A stretch of DNA of 64,000 nt from Antilocapra americana (GCA_007570785.1 ML664199.1:22302748-22366747); one strand, 5' to 3'; shown: positions 11,911 to 23,685, numbered from the stretch's first letter. Notes: generated by a model from the sequence alone, not told the origin. Program-made: numbers and translations.

Positions 11911-12584
11911 AAGAAGGCTGATACTCCTCAGATGAGCACTGCAGAGCTGTGGTTACTAGCACACAGAGGAGACTGTCTGGGTGTTTTACAAACAATTCTC
12001 CCCTCTGCCCCCTCCGTCCACAGTGCACCTCCCCCCCCCCCCCCCACTGCCAGGACAGTGGTCCCTCCACTGGGTCATTGCTGGAGTTGCTGCTCAAGGG
12101 AAAGTGCATGTCTGGAGCAGGTGCCAACCCGTCATCCACTGTCTCCAGTGTCACAACAGAGCACACCCCAAGGGAAAGAGATGGAGGAAGGAGCAGTATT
12201 GACACAGAAGTAAAAACCAACCAAAGGGTAAGACACGGAACTCAGAGTAATGAGGGCAGCTGGTGGGTTGGGGGGGGCTGGTCACAGGCCCCCTGGAAAG
12301 CCTCAGAGCACTCTCAGAAGCATCAGAGCTCAGTTTCGAGACAAAGGAGGGAAATACTGCCAAAAAAGGAGGGACAGATGTGGAAAATAGCCCCGCCTCC
12401 CTGGAGCAGAGGACTAGAGAAGCAGTTGGGCATGTCCTGGGGCAGTGCCAGGAGAATCAGGCCTTCCGGTGACTCTGAACAAGAAATCTGCCCTTCCCAC
12501 TGCAGCAGGGACACACAAGAGAAGCAGTCCACTGGATGCAGAGATGGCATGGGATTTCCATTTAGGGTAACCGGGATTGCATTT
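11911..12584. repeat. GC-richer unique DNA with a C15 homopolymer
   Basis: A run of 15 C lies at 12031-12045, and a G8 run lies near 12270. Overlapping open frames of 60-212 codons here reflect the lower stop-codon density of GC-rich DNA. None resembles a known protein. Confidence 0.5.
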
Positions 12585-12690
12585 TGACTTAGCTGTATGA
12601 TCCTGGTGGAGTCATTTCATTCTACCTTTCTGAGCCTCATTTATAAAGTGAATGGGTTGAACTCCAGGGAGATGGTTACTATAGGCAGTC
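12585..12690 (+). mobile_element. MIR SINE fragment, sense
   Basis: The MIR core is seen in tagctgtatgatcctgg ... gtcatttcattctacctttc ... ctgagcctcatttataaagtg, the diverged form of the sense 'tgtgaccttgggcaagttac' block. Confidence 0.55.
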
Positions 12691-13844
12691 CTTTTTAGCG
12701 CTAACATTCCAGGGTGATATTTAAACCCCATCACAGCTGCAATGTGACAGCCTTCTGAGGCTTTCCTTCCTCTATCCAGTCCAACATTTACATGGCGAGG
12801 GAAAGCTCATGCATGGTAATCCAGGGGAAATGGTGTAAGCAAAGCATCGAAGACATTTATCAAGAAACTCTGAATATCAACCATCAAGCCCCAGGCCGAG
12901 GGGAGCTGGGAATATTTCAGGGCACATTAACCACTGTTGTGGTAAGTAATTATGTACATTGACTTTAAGTCTGTTTCAACGATCACATCTCAGAGTATAA
13001 TTCCTGCACTGTTTCCAGAGGGGGAGGGACCCGAGCAAGTACTAACGAGTCTTCCTAGAGTCAGAACTGGGGACTGGTAATAGCTGGCATTTCAAAAATG
13101 TAGCCTTTTGTTTCTTGAAAAACTGCTTAAAAGCATTCAACTTCCCCATCTCTGATCCTTCTCTGAAAAAGAAAACAATAAATATGATTTCAATCCATTG
13201 TGTTAATATCAGGATGTACACAGAAGTCCTGGGATATAGCATCAAGCAAAAACCCATCTGTGATGCCAGCAACTTACAATAGACAGAAGGAAAAGCATTA
13301 ACACTTTCAGGTCTCTTGGGAGGTGAGAGTTCAGTGGTCACTTGTTCTAAATACAGAAGAAATTTTAAAAAAGAATTCATACATAGGTGTGGTGTTGTTT
13401 GAAACTAAAAACTGATGAAGATGTATTGGAATCATTTGGCAGATTTGAATGCATATTCTCCCCTAAAATAATTTATCTGTGCAGAGACATCCGTCATTGA
13501 AACCACTGGCTTAACTGATCTAAATTCCCACTGTTCGCCATTTGCTCAAAACCTTATCCATGTCCCAATTAAAATTTCTGCTGGCAAATGTTATGAGAGA
13601 CGTCCGAGCAATTTTCATAAAAGAGGAAAAGAAGGAAATCACACAGAATTTTTAACAATGTATTAGTTGGTGTGAAGGCAAGGAGTGACATGGGTGGGCC
13701 CTACTGCCAAGAGGGCCGTTGAAGGATTTTCTTATCATCAAAACTTAGCTGTCTAAGATTGGAGAGTATATCCAAGTAATCAATTTTCTGAAGGTAAAGG
13801 ATGGACATGCCACATGAGGCTTCATCACTCAGGGTGGCCCGTAC
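12691..13844. other. Unique sequence, possibly constrained
   Basis: No repeat recognised. The part around 13400-13640 is repeat-free, with several retained CpGs and AT-rich motif-like words (cccaattaaaatttctgctgg). It could be a conserved non-coding element, but only alignment can show this. Confidence 0.3.
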
Positions 13845-13965
13845 CAGAGTATCTCAGCATCACCTGGAAGCCATGGGTCCTACCCACACCTACTGAATCA
13901 GAACCAGCATTTTAACAAAATCCTCAGATTAAAGGGATTCATATTTTTATTAAGGTTTGAGAAGT
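13845..13965 (-). mobile_element. MER5A-like hAT transposon fragment
   Basis: The words tctcagcatcacctggaagc, cacacctactgaatcagaac and agcattttaacaaaatcc match the antisense of the common non-autonomous hAT element MER5A in order and spacing. Confidence 0.65.
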
Positions 13966-14009
13966 GTAAGTATTAGGCATGGATTCAAGAAACTAAAAGT
14001 AGTTATGTG

Positions 14010-14071
14010 TGTGTAGGGGGGGAGGTGGTAGGTGTGTGTGAGGGAGGTGTGTGTTGGGGAAAAAAAAAAGT
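14010..14071 (+). repeat. GT/G-rich low-complexity tract
   Basis: Alternating gtgtgt and ggg runs, followed by a run of nine A. Simple-sequence DNA without a coding signal. Confidence 0.8.
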
Positions 14072-14464
14072 GCAAGGTGCAAACTGAGTTGGGATTTTGA
14101 AGCCATCCAGTTTATCCCAGAGACCATGTTCTTAGCTACCAAGCTGTTCTGCCTAAGAGACCTTCTGTACGGGAATCCCATATCCATCGCCTCCATTTGA
14201 ATATCTCCAGTGAACAGGTATCTCACTCATTGTTAGGTGGCAGCCTATTCCATTTTGATTTTTTGAAGACCGGGAATGATTTGGATATTGTGATAGACTG
14301 ACACTTTGCAGTGGTTCTGGGTCTCTTTGCAAAACATACAAGTATTTAATTCCTTTTCTCCATGCAATCCTTGAAGATTCAGGAGATGGCTTTTAGACTG
14401 GACTGTTCTTTGCAAGGATATGGTTGTCAGCTCCAGGCCATGATCACCAAAGAGAAATCCTTTG

Positions 14465-14665
14465 GCAAGTTAGCCCTGTGACCCTGGGCACATTACTAAA
14501 CCTTAGCGTACATGTCGGCTTCCTCATTTCTAAAACAAAGTGAGAATAGTACCGGCCTCATCTGTGTTTTGTGAAGATCAGATAAAATAATCCATACGAT
14601 GCCCCTAACCAATGTTTAGCAACACATAGTAAGTGCTCCATGAAGGCTGGCAGTTATCATTCCCA
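14465..14665 (+). mobile_element. MIR SINE, sense, nearly complete
   Basis: A good sense MIR: ctgtgaccctgggcacattac, cttcctcatttctaaaacaaag, gagaatagtaccggcctcat, then tgtttagcaacacatagtaagtgctc. It is one of the better preserved MIRs in the window. Confidence 0.75.
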
Positions 14666-14689
14666 GCTTAAACATTCTTGGTTCAAGAA

Positions 14690-14900
14690 AGGCATGAGAG
14701 AAAAGGTAGAGTTTAACTGTATCTTTGAGATGATAGGCATGATATAAATCAGCCAAAAGGGCATTCTGGGGGAGTGGAGCTGAAAGCACAAAGTATCAGA
14801 GTTGGAAATTCTGGATTAAAAAACAAAAAATTAGTTCTGTCTGGTTAGAGTAAAAGGTTTGCAGACCAGAGAAAGAGTTGGAAAGGTAAGTGAAGAACAG
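14690..14900 (-). mobile_element. Possible L2 LINE body fragment
   Basis: The purine-rich text (gggcattctgggggagtgg, agtaaaaggtttgcagacc) resembles the antisense L2 block commonly seen as 'gggcattccaggcagaggg'. Identity is weak. Confidence 0.3.
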
Positions 14901-17289
14901 ATGATGCTTTACAAAAGTGTGCCTCTGAGAAGGGACAGTTGGGAGCACAGCAATAGGAGACCAGCAGAGACACCTGTTAACTGAATCTCTGAGAAAGGCA
15001 TGAGGTCAGAAGGCACGTTCCTACACCTTCTATCTGGTTGACCCATATGGTATTGATGACACTGCCTTGTTCTTGACCTAGAAAAACAGCCATTTCATTT
15101 GGTTCATTCAGATACCAGTCCCTTCTTTGCCTTTAATGTGTAAGGGAGGTGGGGTTATCAAGGAGACAGATCTCCCCCTCTGACCCTTCCCGCGCCTGGG
15201 GCTCCTCAGAGGTTGAGGAAGCCTGTGGAAGAGATTTGAAAGCACATGCAAGATATGTTGAATAATCAAAAGATGTATTACTTTCTGTGTGTCCCAGGCC
15301 CCATGGTGACGGCAACAGCTTTGTATCACAAATCCACTTTCTTGAAGCATCTGCAGTTTACTGCTAATGTAGGCACCCCAAGAACCTTCTTGCCCTCTAC
15401 CCAACTCCAAGACTCTTGCTTTAAATGTTAGCTTTGCAGAGAGCATTAACAATCATTTGGGTAAAAACAAAATTCAAAAAACCCCAAAAAACTCTAGGCT
15501 TCTTCTGACAGCCTGAAAGGACAGTTTAGGAAAAAGATGCAATTTATTAAAAAGGGGAAAAAAAAGCCTACAAGATGTCTCAAAATAATGGCAGCTGCAC
15601 ACACTTCCAGCGTAAGACCCTCGCCTGGGCCTATTTTGGTAACGACAGGAACTGCTTTCTCTTTCCCAGGCATATGTTTAAAGTGCCCTGCAAATGATTT
15701 CATGTTGGATCGAGCTTCATTACTCACAGTTCATATTTGGTCTAAATTACAGTAAATGTTATTTCAAGGTTTACAAGTTAATTATTATAGTATAGTATTT
15801 AGTCCATTATATAGTAATTACTGTAGTATCTAATGCCTAAAGGGTTTTCCCCCCCATATATGAAGGACAGAGAATATTTTAGAGTTTTTTCAAGCAGAAC
15901 AGGGCTCACTGGGGTGTGTGTGCAAGTGTGCATATGGGCTGGGGGCTGGGAAGATAGTATGCAGAGATTTGCCAGCAAAGACCCACATTCTTTAGGATGT
16001 AGGTTATGCGGACCACTGGTAGCCAAGCTTGTTTTAGCCAAAGTTGCACGTTCTATTAGCAGGGGCTAAGGAAATTGTGCTGACTCCTGTGGACAAGCAA
16101 GATGCCCCTGTCACCTCCCACGTGCCCTCGCAGTACAGTGTAGAACAGAAAACCCTTTTGACCTGCAGATGAACAAAGATTGAGTTTACTCATCTCTGGG
16201 AGGCAGATGCCTGAGAGACCTCATTTGCAATCCGACTCGCCCTCTTTGGGCTTTGCTGTGGAGGTTTAAACGGTCTCCTTACACACACCCTCCTACCAAA
16301 CACTTCACCCTTGCCGCAAAAGGGTCAGCAATGAGACATCAGATCACCCCCCACCTCCCCTCCGCTCTGGGCTGCATTTACACCTCTTTGCTCCATTCCA
16401 AACTGAGCTCTTTGTTCTGGCTGCCAAATCCAAAATGGATTCCAGAAGCATCCTGCTCCCCAAATGTTGGTCCAAATGGCAGCCTGTAGGTCTGGGAACC
16501 TAAGGGCCCTGACAGGCAGTTGAGCTGAATGACAGGCCTGGGATCAGACTTGACATTTTGCCCCTCTGGCTGCAGCCCAGCATCTTGCGCTAGTCAGCCC
16601 CGGCTTTCCCTCGAAACGCCCTCTCCTCCACAGAAGCCCCACCACCATTACCTTGATGGATGCTGAGCAGATGGAGTGGGAGAATTTGGCAATCACAGAA
16701 GCATCATGTCCCCAGACCCCAGCCCCTCTTCAGGAGAAGAGAAAATGGTAATCAATGGGACCAAGCAAGGCAATGCGCAGCACATGAGGACCCTCTGTGA
16801 GTCTAGCTCTGAGGATAGAACAGTTGGAAAGAAAAGGGGTTGGCATTTTTCGTGCAGGCTTTCTTCACGTGCAAAGGGTTCACAGCTCAGCCTTCTCGCT
16901 CTCAGGGAGGCAGAGACACAGGAGATGAAGAGAGAGAAACTCCTAGTGTGTTTTCTCCCTAAGTGCTCTTGACATGTCTCCTTTAGGCAGGTGGAGGAAG
17001 AACTAGCACTACAGAGTTGACGTGAAAACACAAACACTCTTGAAACTGGCTCCTGGAACTCACAGGTGGCCTTTCAGTTTTAGGAAGCTTCCTATGACAC
17101 TGGAGCACATGACCTGCCCTCCTTGGACCCTAGCAATTGTTGGAGAGACCACTGTTTGGCTCATGGGCACTGGAGGATAATTCACCCTGGAGCTCTTTCC
17201 CCTGCCCCTCTCCTAAGTCACAATTGCTGGCTCCTCACCAATCAAGTGTACCCTTCTCCCTCTGCCTCTCACCTTCCAGTCCAGTAATC
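14901..17289. other. Unique non-coding sequence
   Basis: No repeat or gene recognised. Open frames of up to 114 codons occur on both strands without family resemblance. Poly-A-rich stretches near 15470-15570 and a run of seven C near 15850 are the only simple-sequence features. Confidence 0.45.
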
Positions 17290-17810
17290 TTTACAAAATG
17301 AACATCTCAGCACATGTCACTGTCCTGCTTTAAATCTGCCAGTGGTTTCCCATGACTTGCATTAAGCCCACTTCCCTGAATGGCTGACCACACTTTATGT
17401 GGCTGAGTTCTGCCAGCCCCTCTCACCTTCCCTCCAGCATTTTCTTCCCTACAGTTCTTAAGGTTCAGCCATTCTGGCCTTCTTTAACCCCTAGACCCCA
17501 CATCTGCCCCTTCCCACTTGTGCAAGTTCACTTAGGCAGCTTTGCCAGCTTCCCCATACCACTGCTCCCTGATTTTCTCCAGTGGCTCTCTGTGACCTGT
17601 CCTACAGATACTAGCTCAGGGACCTCCCCTGATATCTGAACTCAAGTATTTCTTGCCCTGGCCTCTCCCAGGACTCATATAAACCCTCATACTGAATATT
17701 CATCATAATCTATTGTATTCAGTTGTTAAATATCTCTCTGTTCAGCCGGACCATAAGCTCTGAGAGCGACTGTCCCAATTGTCCTGCTCATTCTCTTCAA
17801 CTAGTAAGGT
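17290..17810 (+). mobile_element. L2 LINE 3' region, sense
   Basis: The ordered L2 landmarks are cactgtcctgctttaaatctg, ccagtggtttcccatgac, a C/T-rich block, ttcttgccctggcctctccc, and the 3' block ggaccataagctctgagagc. This is about 500 bases of diverged L2, an ancient LINE with no coding capacity left. Confidence 0.7.
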
Positions 17811-17944
17811 CGGCATTGGTAACTTTGGTAACCATTGGTATTGAAAAAGATTTTCTTGGGTGAATTCTAAGAAAGCTTAGTAAAAAAAAAAAAAAGTAGG
17901 CAGTTTAGTGTACCAACTGGGTGGAGAAACCTGGCAAGTATTAT
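17811..17944. repeat. Short unique stretch with an A15 run
   Basis: A run of about 15 A near 17882-17895 lies between the L2 and the following MIR. Nothing else is recognised. Confidence 0.6.
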
Positions 17945-18098
17945 AATGAAAGCTAACATGTATGGAATACTCACTGTGTTCTAAGCACTGTATATCTGTT
18001 TATGTTTCCCAACCATCCAACATGAGATTGGTACTCTTATTATACCTCTTTTGCAGAAGGAAAAGCTGAGATGCAGGGAGGTTAAGTAATATGCCTCA
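17945..18098 (-). mobile_element. MIR SINE, antisense
   Basis: The order is actcactgtgttctaagcactg, ttggtactcttattatacctc, then ctgagatgcagggaggttaagtaa. It ends exactly where a truncated Bov-tA begins. Confidence 0.72.
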
Positions 18099-18236
18099 GT
18101 CTATGGGATTCTCCAGGCAAGAATACTAGAGTGGGTTGCTATGCCCTCCTCCAGGGGATCTTCCTGACTCAGGGATTGAACCCACATCTCCTGCATTACA
18201 GGCTGATTCTTTACCACTGAGCCACTGGGGAAACCC
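18099..18236 (-). mobile_element. Bov-tA SINE, antisense, lacking its 3' tail
   Basis: Body and tRNA-Glu-derived head are present (gggattctccaggcaagaat ... ttctttaccactgagccact). The about 50-base tail that should precede them (tgtctgactctttgc ... gccaggctcc) is missing. Loss of the 3' end is unusual for a retroposed element and suggests a later deletion at the MIR junction. Confidence 0.88.
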
Positions 18237-18319
18237 TCATATGAGACATGCATACACACATTTGGACTAAAAAGCAAGGTGAAGGGTGTGAAAGCTCATA
18301 AAACTCACTAGAAATTCTA

Positions 18320-18673
18320 CCAGAAAAGGAGACACAAACATAGAGAACAGACTTATGGACAAGGGTGCAGGTGAGAAATGAAAGAGTGAGATGAACAGAG
18401 AGAGTAGCATGGAAGCATATACAGTAACATATGAAAATAGATAGCCAAGGGAAATTTGGTATATGACTCAGGGAACCTGAACTGGGGCTCTGTAACAAAC
18501 TAGAGGGGTGGGAAAGAATGGGAGGTGGAAGGGAGGTTCAAGAGGGAGGGGACCTATGGCTAATTCATGTTGATGTATGACAGAAATCAAACCAATATTG
18601 TAAAGCAATCATCAATCAATTAAAAATAAATAAATATAATTTTTCTTAAAAAACTAAAAAAAGAAAGAAATAA
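18320..18673 (+). mobile_element. L1 LINE, 5'-truncated, with target-site duplication
   Basis: Ruminant L1 3' UTR in sense orientation: aacagacttatggacaagg, a G-rich block, ggctaattcatgttgatg, then aattaaaaataaataaat and an A-rich tail. The 10-bp direct repeat agaaattcta at 18310-18319 and 18674-18683 flanks it. Only the 3' UTR (about 350 bases) was inserted, so it carries no open frame. Confidence 0.88.
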
Positions 18674-18960
18674 AGAAATTCTATTAGAAGGCAAAATCCC
18701 CAGCAGAGTTTCAATATCAGCTGCACCCAGGCATCAGCTTTCAGAGAGAGGATGGGGGTTTGAGGAAAGACTCTACAGGAAGCCTCCATTCCTTGCTGGT
18801 CTCTAAAGTTACCACCTTGGATTCCCCCCAGCACAGACTTCACCCAGTCCAGTCTCCATCTATTCATCCCACTCTTCTTTCTGTGCATGTGACCATTCTA
18901 GCAAATCCTGGAAGATTCTTCTCAGTAAGACTTTATGCCATAAAGAGTTTTCACTTATCA

Positions 18961-19153
18961 AAAGTGAAAGTTGCTCAGTTGTGTCCAACTCTTTGCAAAC
19001 CCATGGGCTGTACAGTCCTTGGAATTCTCCAGGCCAGAATACTGGAGTGGGTATCCTTTCCCTCCTCCAGGGAATCTTCCCAACCCAGGGATCCAACCCA
19101 GGTCTCCCTCATTACAGGCAGATTCTTTATAAGCTGAGCCACAAGGGAAGCCT
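18961..19153 (-). mobile_element. Bov-tA SINE, antisense
   Basis: Full antisense order of tail (gctcagttgtgtccaactc), body (ggaattctccaggccagaat) and head (ttctttataagctgagccac). Confidence 0.93.
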
Positions 19154-19499
19154 ATTCTACAAATGTTAAATACAAATAAATATATTATGTTCCAAAGCAC
19201 TTTACTGACCTGCCAATTAATCACATATCTATCCATATCTCATTTTCTTTTATCTGTGTAGCAACTGACAAATGCTTCATTTCTACTGTTGAAGGAGATT
19301 ATTCACATCATGGAGTTAGCCAAGCCACTGTCTATCTTGAAAGGGGGCACAGTGTGTGCCCCCCGCAGCGCCTGTTGCTGTCTTCTTGGCAGAAGACTGA
19401 GTTACTTCCAATCTACAATACCCTTGAGTGATCCTGACCTTTAAAGACCAAGAGAAAGAAATTGCACTTCTTTTCTTCATGTACAAAGGGGATAGAGTT
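19154..19499. other. Unique non-coding sequence
   Basis: No repeat or gene recognised. Confidence 0.5.
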
Positions 19500-19725
19500 A
19501 CTATCCCCTCAGGTGTGAATCCGGGCCTCACCAATCCCAGCTGCATGACCTTGCGCATGTCCCATAATCTCTCTGGGGTTCAATTCACTGGCCTAGGGAT
19601 TACTAGAATAAGAATTAAAATCTATATTTAATATGACCAGCATAAGACAACATGGAATGTGCTTTCCATCATTTCTAGTATAGAATAAGCACTCAAGTGA
19701 CGGTCACTATTATTATTTACAATGA
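19500..19725 (+). mobile_element. MIR SINE, sense
   Basis: The order is gtgtgaatccgggcctcacc, gctgcatgaccttgcgcatg, aatctctctggggttcaatt, and the end block tagaataagcactcaagtg. The 3' half is diverged. Confidence 0.62.
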
Positions 19726-20439
19726 CTATTACTTCTGGTACCATGAAGCAAGTTCATATGACTATTCTGCTGTCCAAAGCCTGCTAGTTACCTAGGTTTA
19801 CCATCCTGTAGCATACAGGTCTGATACAGAAATGTTTTTTCTTATATTATTGGAGTCAAAGACCATTAAAGGATGGTTTGAAAGATAAAATCAGCATATG
19901 TATTGCCCCCAATCCCAACAGCAAGACCCATGAAGTCTGACTCTCTAGGCTTCATTAGGCTACATCAAAGGAGTTGTTTCTAGCCACTCTACCACAGGAA
20001 GAAGTTCCATTAGTGACCCTGCTAGAGCAGATGTCCTTGGGAACACCGCCTCCTGACATAACCTCTCCTCCTGTACCTGACATGCATCCCTGTGAGACAC
20101 TGTGTTTGCCTGAAGCCGCAGCACCTCTGGAGAGGACAGGAAAGATCTAACCTTACAGCCACCAGCATACAATTGAGTGAGGCTTTTATTTTTATGTTAT
20201 TTCATAATTCATTAAGTCTTTCACAATTTAAAGGGAAATAATATATATAATAATATATATAACAGTAATGTTTGTGGTAAACATTTTTATTTTTAAAACT
20301 ATGAATCCTGTGGAAACAAGAAAAAGAGGAAATTGGTATGAGTTATTTTATCTTCCAGTTCAACTTCTTTTGTTCATGTGCAGAGACAGGACATGGAGAC
20401 TTTTCTGTTTTGTGGGTAGTAGATTTTTTCCACTCTTTA
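19726..20439. other. Unique non-coding sequence
   Basis: No repeat or gene recognised, apart from an AT-dinucleotide-rich run near 20240-20265. Confidence 0.5.
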
Positions 20440-20700
20440 CCAGTTCCCAAATTATCTCTAAGTTCTTAGATCCATTAGCTTAATTAATATTAAGAACATA
20501 TGCATATGCAAATAAGATCCTCTTTGCCATATATTTCACTTTATAAGACAGGTTGAAGGGTGGTTGGGTGAGTCAATCAAATGTCATAAACTGGCTATGC
20601 ATAAGATCTCATTAATATTAATTGGGGTGTGGGCATTGTGCAGTAGTCCATGCCTCCATTAGAGACGGGCCCCTTGCTTTAATTGTTCCAAAGATTTTAA
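20440..20700 (+). promoter_or_regulatory. Candidate conserved enhancer-like block (octamer and homeodomain motifs)
   Basis: Repeat-free AT-rich DNA. It contains a perfect POU octamer ATGCAAAT at 20506-20513, overlapping a tgcatatgca palindrome. It also has repeated TTAAT/ATTAA homeodomain cores (ttaattaatattaag near 20480, cattaatattaattgg near 20610) and an attgttcc SOX-like word near 20685. Such clusters are typical of developmental enhancers, but motif density alone proves nothing. Confidence 0.25.
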
Positions 20701-23163
20701 AAACCAAAGCCTCTGACCTGATTTAAATATGTAATCTCCAACCCCCACCCCGTCCTCCCCCCCGGCCAGGTAGTCTACTGAGCAGCATCAGAAAGGTATT
20801 AAAAAAATACAGAGCAGATCTCTTCTAAGACAGATGGCACACAATGAGGTTAGAAAAAGTATCTTGAGATCCAACCTGCAAGAACAAAAAAAAATTGCTT
20901 GCATTGTTGTTTTCATTATCTTGCTTCTGTCATTTCATGAGCTTTGTATCTTGCAAGGAAAGAAAGAAGGGAGAAAAACTGTGAAATTAATCTTTTGTGC
21001 ATGGCCTGATAAAGAAGAGACATGCTCAGACAAAAGATAGACTGAGAGAAGGTACCGTGATTGATGACTAAAGTAAAGGTGTCAGAAGAGTATTATGTAA
21101 ATTACTGGAGGCATACACCATTTCCAGAGAAGGAGGGGGCACAGGCAGGGGGAGCGAGGGGGAGGGAGAAGGCGAGAGAGAGTGAGGTGCGGAGAGTGAA
21201 AAGAGGACTGCAGAGTCGATGTCACCAAAGAACTGGTCCCCAAACACCCATTTCTTGCCATCTTTCATCTCCTCCGACAAGCTCACCTCACATTCTCTCT
21301 GGGTTGCAGGATGTAACAAAGGGGGGTGGGGGTGGGGAAGAACTGTCAACATTAGCATGATTCAAGTCAAGGAAAGGTTTAAGGAAAGCAATGTCTGAAG
21401 TGAAATCATCAAGGAGGGAAGTTTCCGTTAAAGGGGAAAAGGAGCCGGCTGGCAACTGCCTGCGTCTCTCTGTGAAGCGTATCACCAGAGGTAGGGACAG
21501 GCATCAAGCTACCCTCACCCTTCATGTGAGAAATGGGCTCTGAAAGGGTCGCTTCCTTCCCCCAAGTCACTGGCTGTTCCACACATCTGCATCAGGGTGT
21601 CTGCCTGAGCACTCTACAGAGGCTGCTGGAGAGAGACTCAGATGGCCTGGGGCCAGGATCTGCATTACAGAAATCTCTGCTCTATTTTTTTGTTTTCCTC
21701 TTAGGCTACATGTATTTCCTAAGTAATGAAATGAATGCAACTGTTGAAAACTGCCTCCATTTTCCTGACCGAGAGAGATGCAAAGGAACCATAGGATTAT
21801 CTTCAAATATGGGAAGGGGCTTTGCCACAGGGACCCTTGCATGAGGCTGGTCTTCACCTCCCAGTACGTGAGGTGCACTTGCAGGGTTCAAATAGTTCAG
21901 CCTGGGATCTATGGGTTTCTAAAAGAAAGGAAATTCCTTCCAAATTCTTGGAAACCAAATCAGAGACAGCAAGATCGGCATTCAGTGAGAACTCATGGGA
22001 CAGCTTATCATCACCTCCTTTCTGAAGGGGAACAACATTTGCCCCCATTTGTTGAGGCCAGTGCTGTACTGGTGATTAAATATTTTAAATTTCACAGCTT
22101 CGAAAAGTCTAGGGAGACTGAAGGCTAATGTCTAGGTCAAGACATTCTGCACCCGTGCCCGCCCTCGTGAGGAGAGTGTGAAGGAAGGGGAACAAAAGGA
22201 ATCTCCAGTCCACAAAAGCGTAAGAGTTCCCTCAGCACTGTCAAGCTTTGAATAAAGATTGACCTGACAAGAAATCCAAAATGCACTAAATGAATTAACT
22301 ATAAAATACATTTATGTAAATTCATTTATGTACAAGTCCTGGTTTTCCCATCTTGGAGATTTTTGAAATATCAAATGACTAGGAGAGTGAAGGAGGTCGA
22401 AGAACAGGAATAAAAATGGGCCAAATTTACAAAGTTGCTTCCCAAATCACTGTTGACACCAAGAGACTAGAAGACTAGTGGACACTCCTAACCCTAGCCC
22501 CAGGGCTATCTCTTTCTTTTCTCCTGGCCACACAGCTACTCACAGACAGCTTCCTTTATGCATTCCACAATTAACATTCCTTCAGCCTTTCTGGGTGCCA
22601 GATCCTCTGCTAGGTGACAGGGACACAAAATTGAACAAGACACGCTTTCCAGGAGGAAATCAGCTCCTTATAGCCATGTCTTACAGCGCATAGTCTCACT
22701 TCTTTGGCCAGGGCAACCCTGGATCAGGACTTGTGATGTAAACGAAAGCACTCAGAATGGGGCTTGGTCAGAGATCCATCTGAACCAAGCCTGACTTGCC
22801 TTAAGAAGGCAGGGCTTTCATACCTGCATGATTTAACTCTATCCTTCTTCAGGTACCCTTCCATCACATTCAACAAGCCCTCATTCAAATGAAGTTAAGG
22901 AAGAAGTTTTACTACATAAGGCGTTCTGAGGACTCATGAGAGGGAAGTATATCTGGGCTTCAGAGTGGCCTGGAGAGTTATCACCTCCAAACTCTTATTC
23001 TCTCCTTATGTATATTTTTGTCTTATTCAGGTAATACATGAGACTTTGACAGTGCTTTCCTCTTCATATCTGTGTACTCCCCTCTCTCTCTGAAGCCTCA
23101 CTTCCTTTGCTGGCTTTTCTCACAGACCATCTCAATGGCACCATAACGATGGTGGTACTATTA
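20701..23163. other. Unique DNA with G-rich tracts
   Basis: A purine-rich tract at about 21120-21200 and a G-run cluster at about 21320-21337 (G6-T-G5-T-G4) could form G-quadruplexes on the + strand. A C-rich run lies near 20740-20765. Open frames of up to 116 codons between 21060 and 22130 overlap on both strands and show no family resemblance. No interspersed repeat is recognised. Confidence 0.45.
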
Positions 23164-23378
23164 CTGCTTCTGTGCTTAGTCTCTCAGTCGTGTCTGACTC
23201 TGTGCGACCCCATGGACTGCAGCCCGCCAGGCTCCTCTGTCCATGGGGATTCTCCAGGCAAGCATCCTAGAGTGGGTTGCCATGCCCTCCTTCAGGGGAT
23301 CTTCCCAACCCAGGGATCAAACCTATGTCTCCCACATTGCAGACAGATTCTTTACCATCTGAGCCATCAGGGAAGCCC
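23164..23378 (-). mobile_element. Bov-tA/Bov-A SINE, antisense
   Basis: One of the least diverged SINEs here: cagtcgtgtctgactctgtg, gactgcagcccgccaggctc, then the head ttctttaccatctgagccatc. Its head points toward the head of the next SINE 39 bases away, so the two form an inverted pair. Confidence 0.94.
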
Positions 23379-23417
23379 ATATTACTGCTACTACTAATAT
23401 TTATAATAATAATAGCA

Positions 23418-23640
23418 AGCATCTTGCCAAGTGGCACAGTCATAAAGGATCTGCCTGCCAACACAACAAATGAAAAGAGACACAGGTTCAATCCCTGGGT
23501 AAGGAAGATGCCCTAGAGTAGGAAATGGCAACTCATTCAAGTAGTCTTTCCTGGAAAATTCCATTGACAGAAGAGCCTGGAGAGCTACAATCTATAGGGT
23601 TGCAAGGATTTGGACACGACTGAGTGATTGCACACATGCA
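23418..23640 (+). mobile_element. Bov-tA SINE, sense
   Basis: A diverged head (ccaagtggcacagtcataaa), B-box region (acaggttcaatccc), body and tail (gatttggacacgactgagtg), running into a dinucleotide tail. CA-repeat tails are common on Bov-tA copies. Confidence 0.9.
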
Positions 23641-23652
23641 TGCGTGCACGCA

Positions 23653-23684
<32 letters not shown>
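23631..23684 (+). repeat. Alternating pyrimidine-purine tract ending in (CA)n
   Basis: Fifty-four consecutive bases alternate pyrimidine and purine: a mixed CA/TG/CG part followed by about 14 CA units. It grew from the tail of the adjacent SINE. Alternating tracts of this kind favour left-handed Z-DNA under negative supercoiling. Confidence 0.95.

Positions 23685-23685
<1 letters not shown>

Noticed and set aside
11773..12587. Several overlapping open frames of up to 212 codons
   Set aside because: The region is GC-richer with C and G runs, which lowers stop density in all frames. The translations look like low-complexity text.
21533..21844. 103-codon frame crossing a pyrimidine tract ending in ttag
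   Set aside because: The tract resembles an acceptor at about 21704, but the following frame ends without a plausible donor and the protein is unrecognised.
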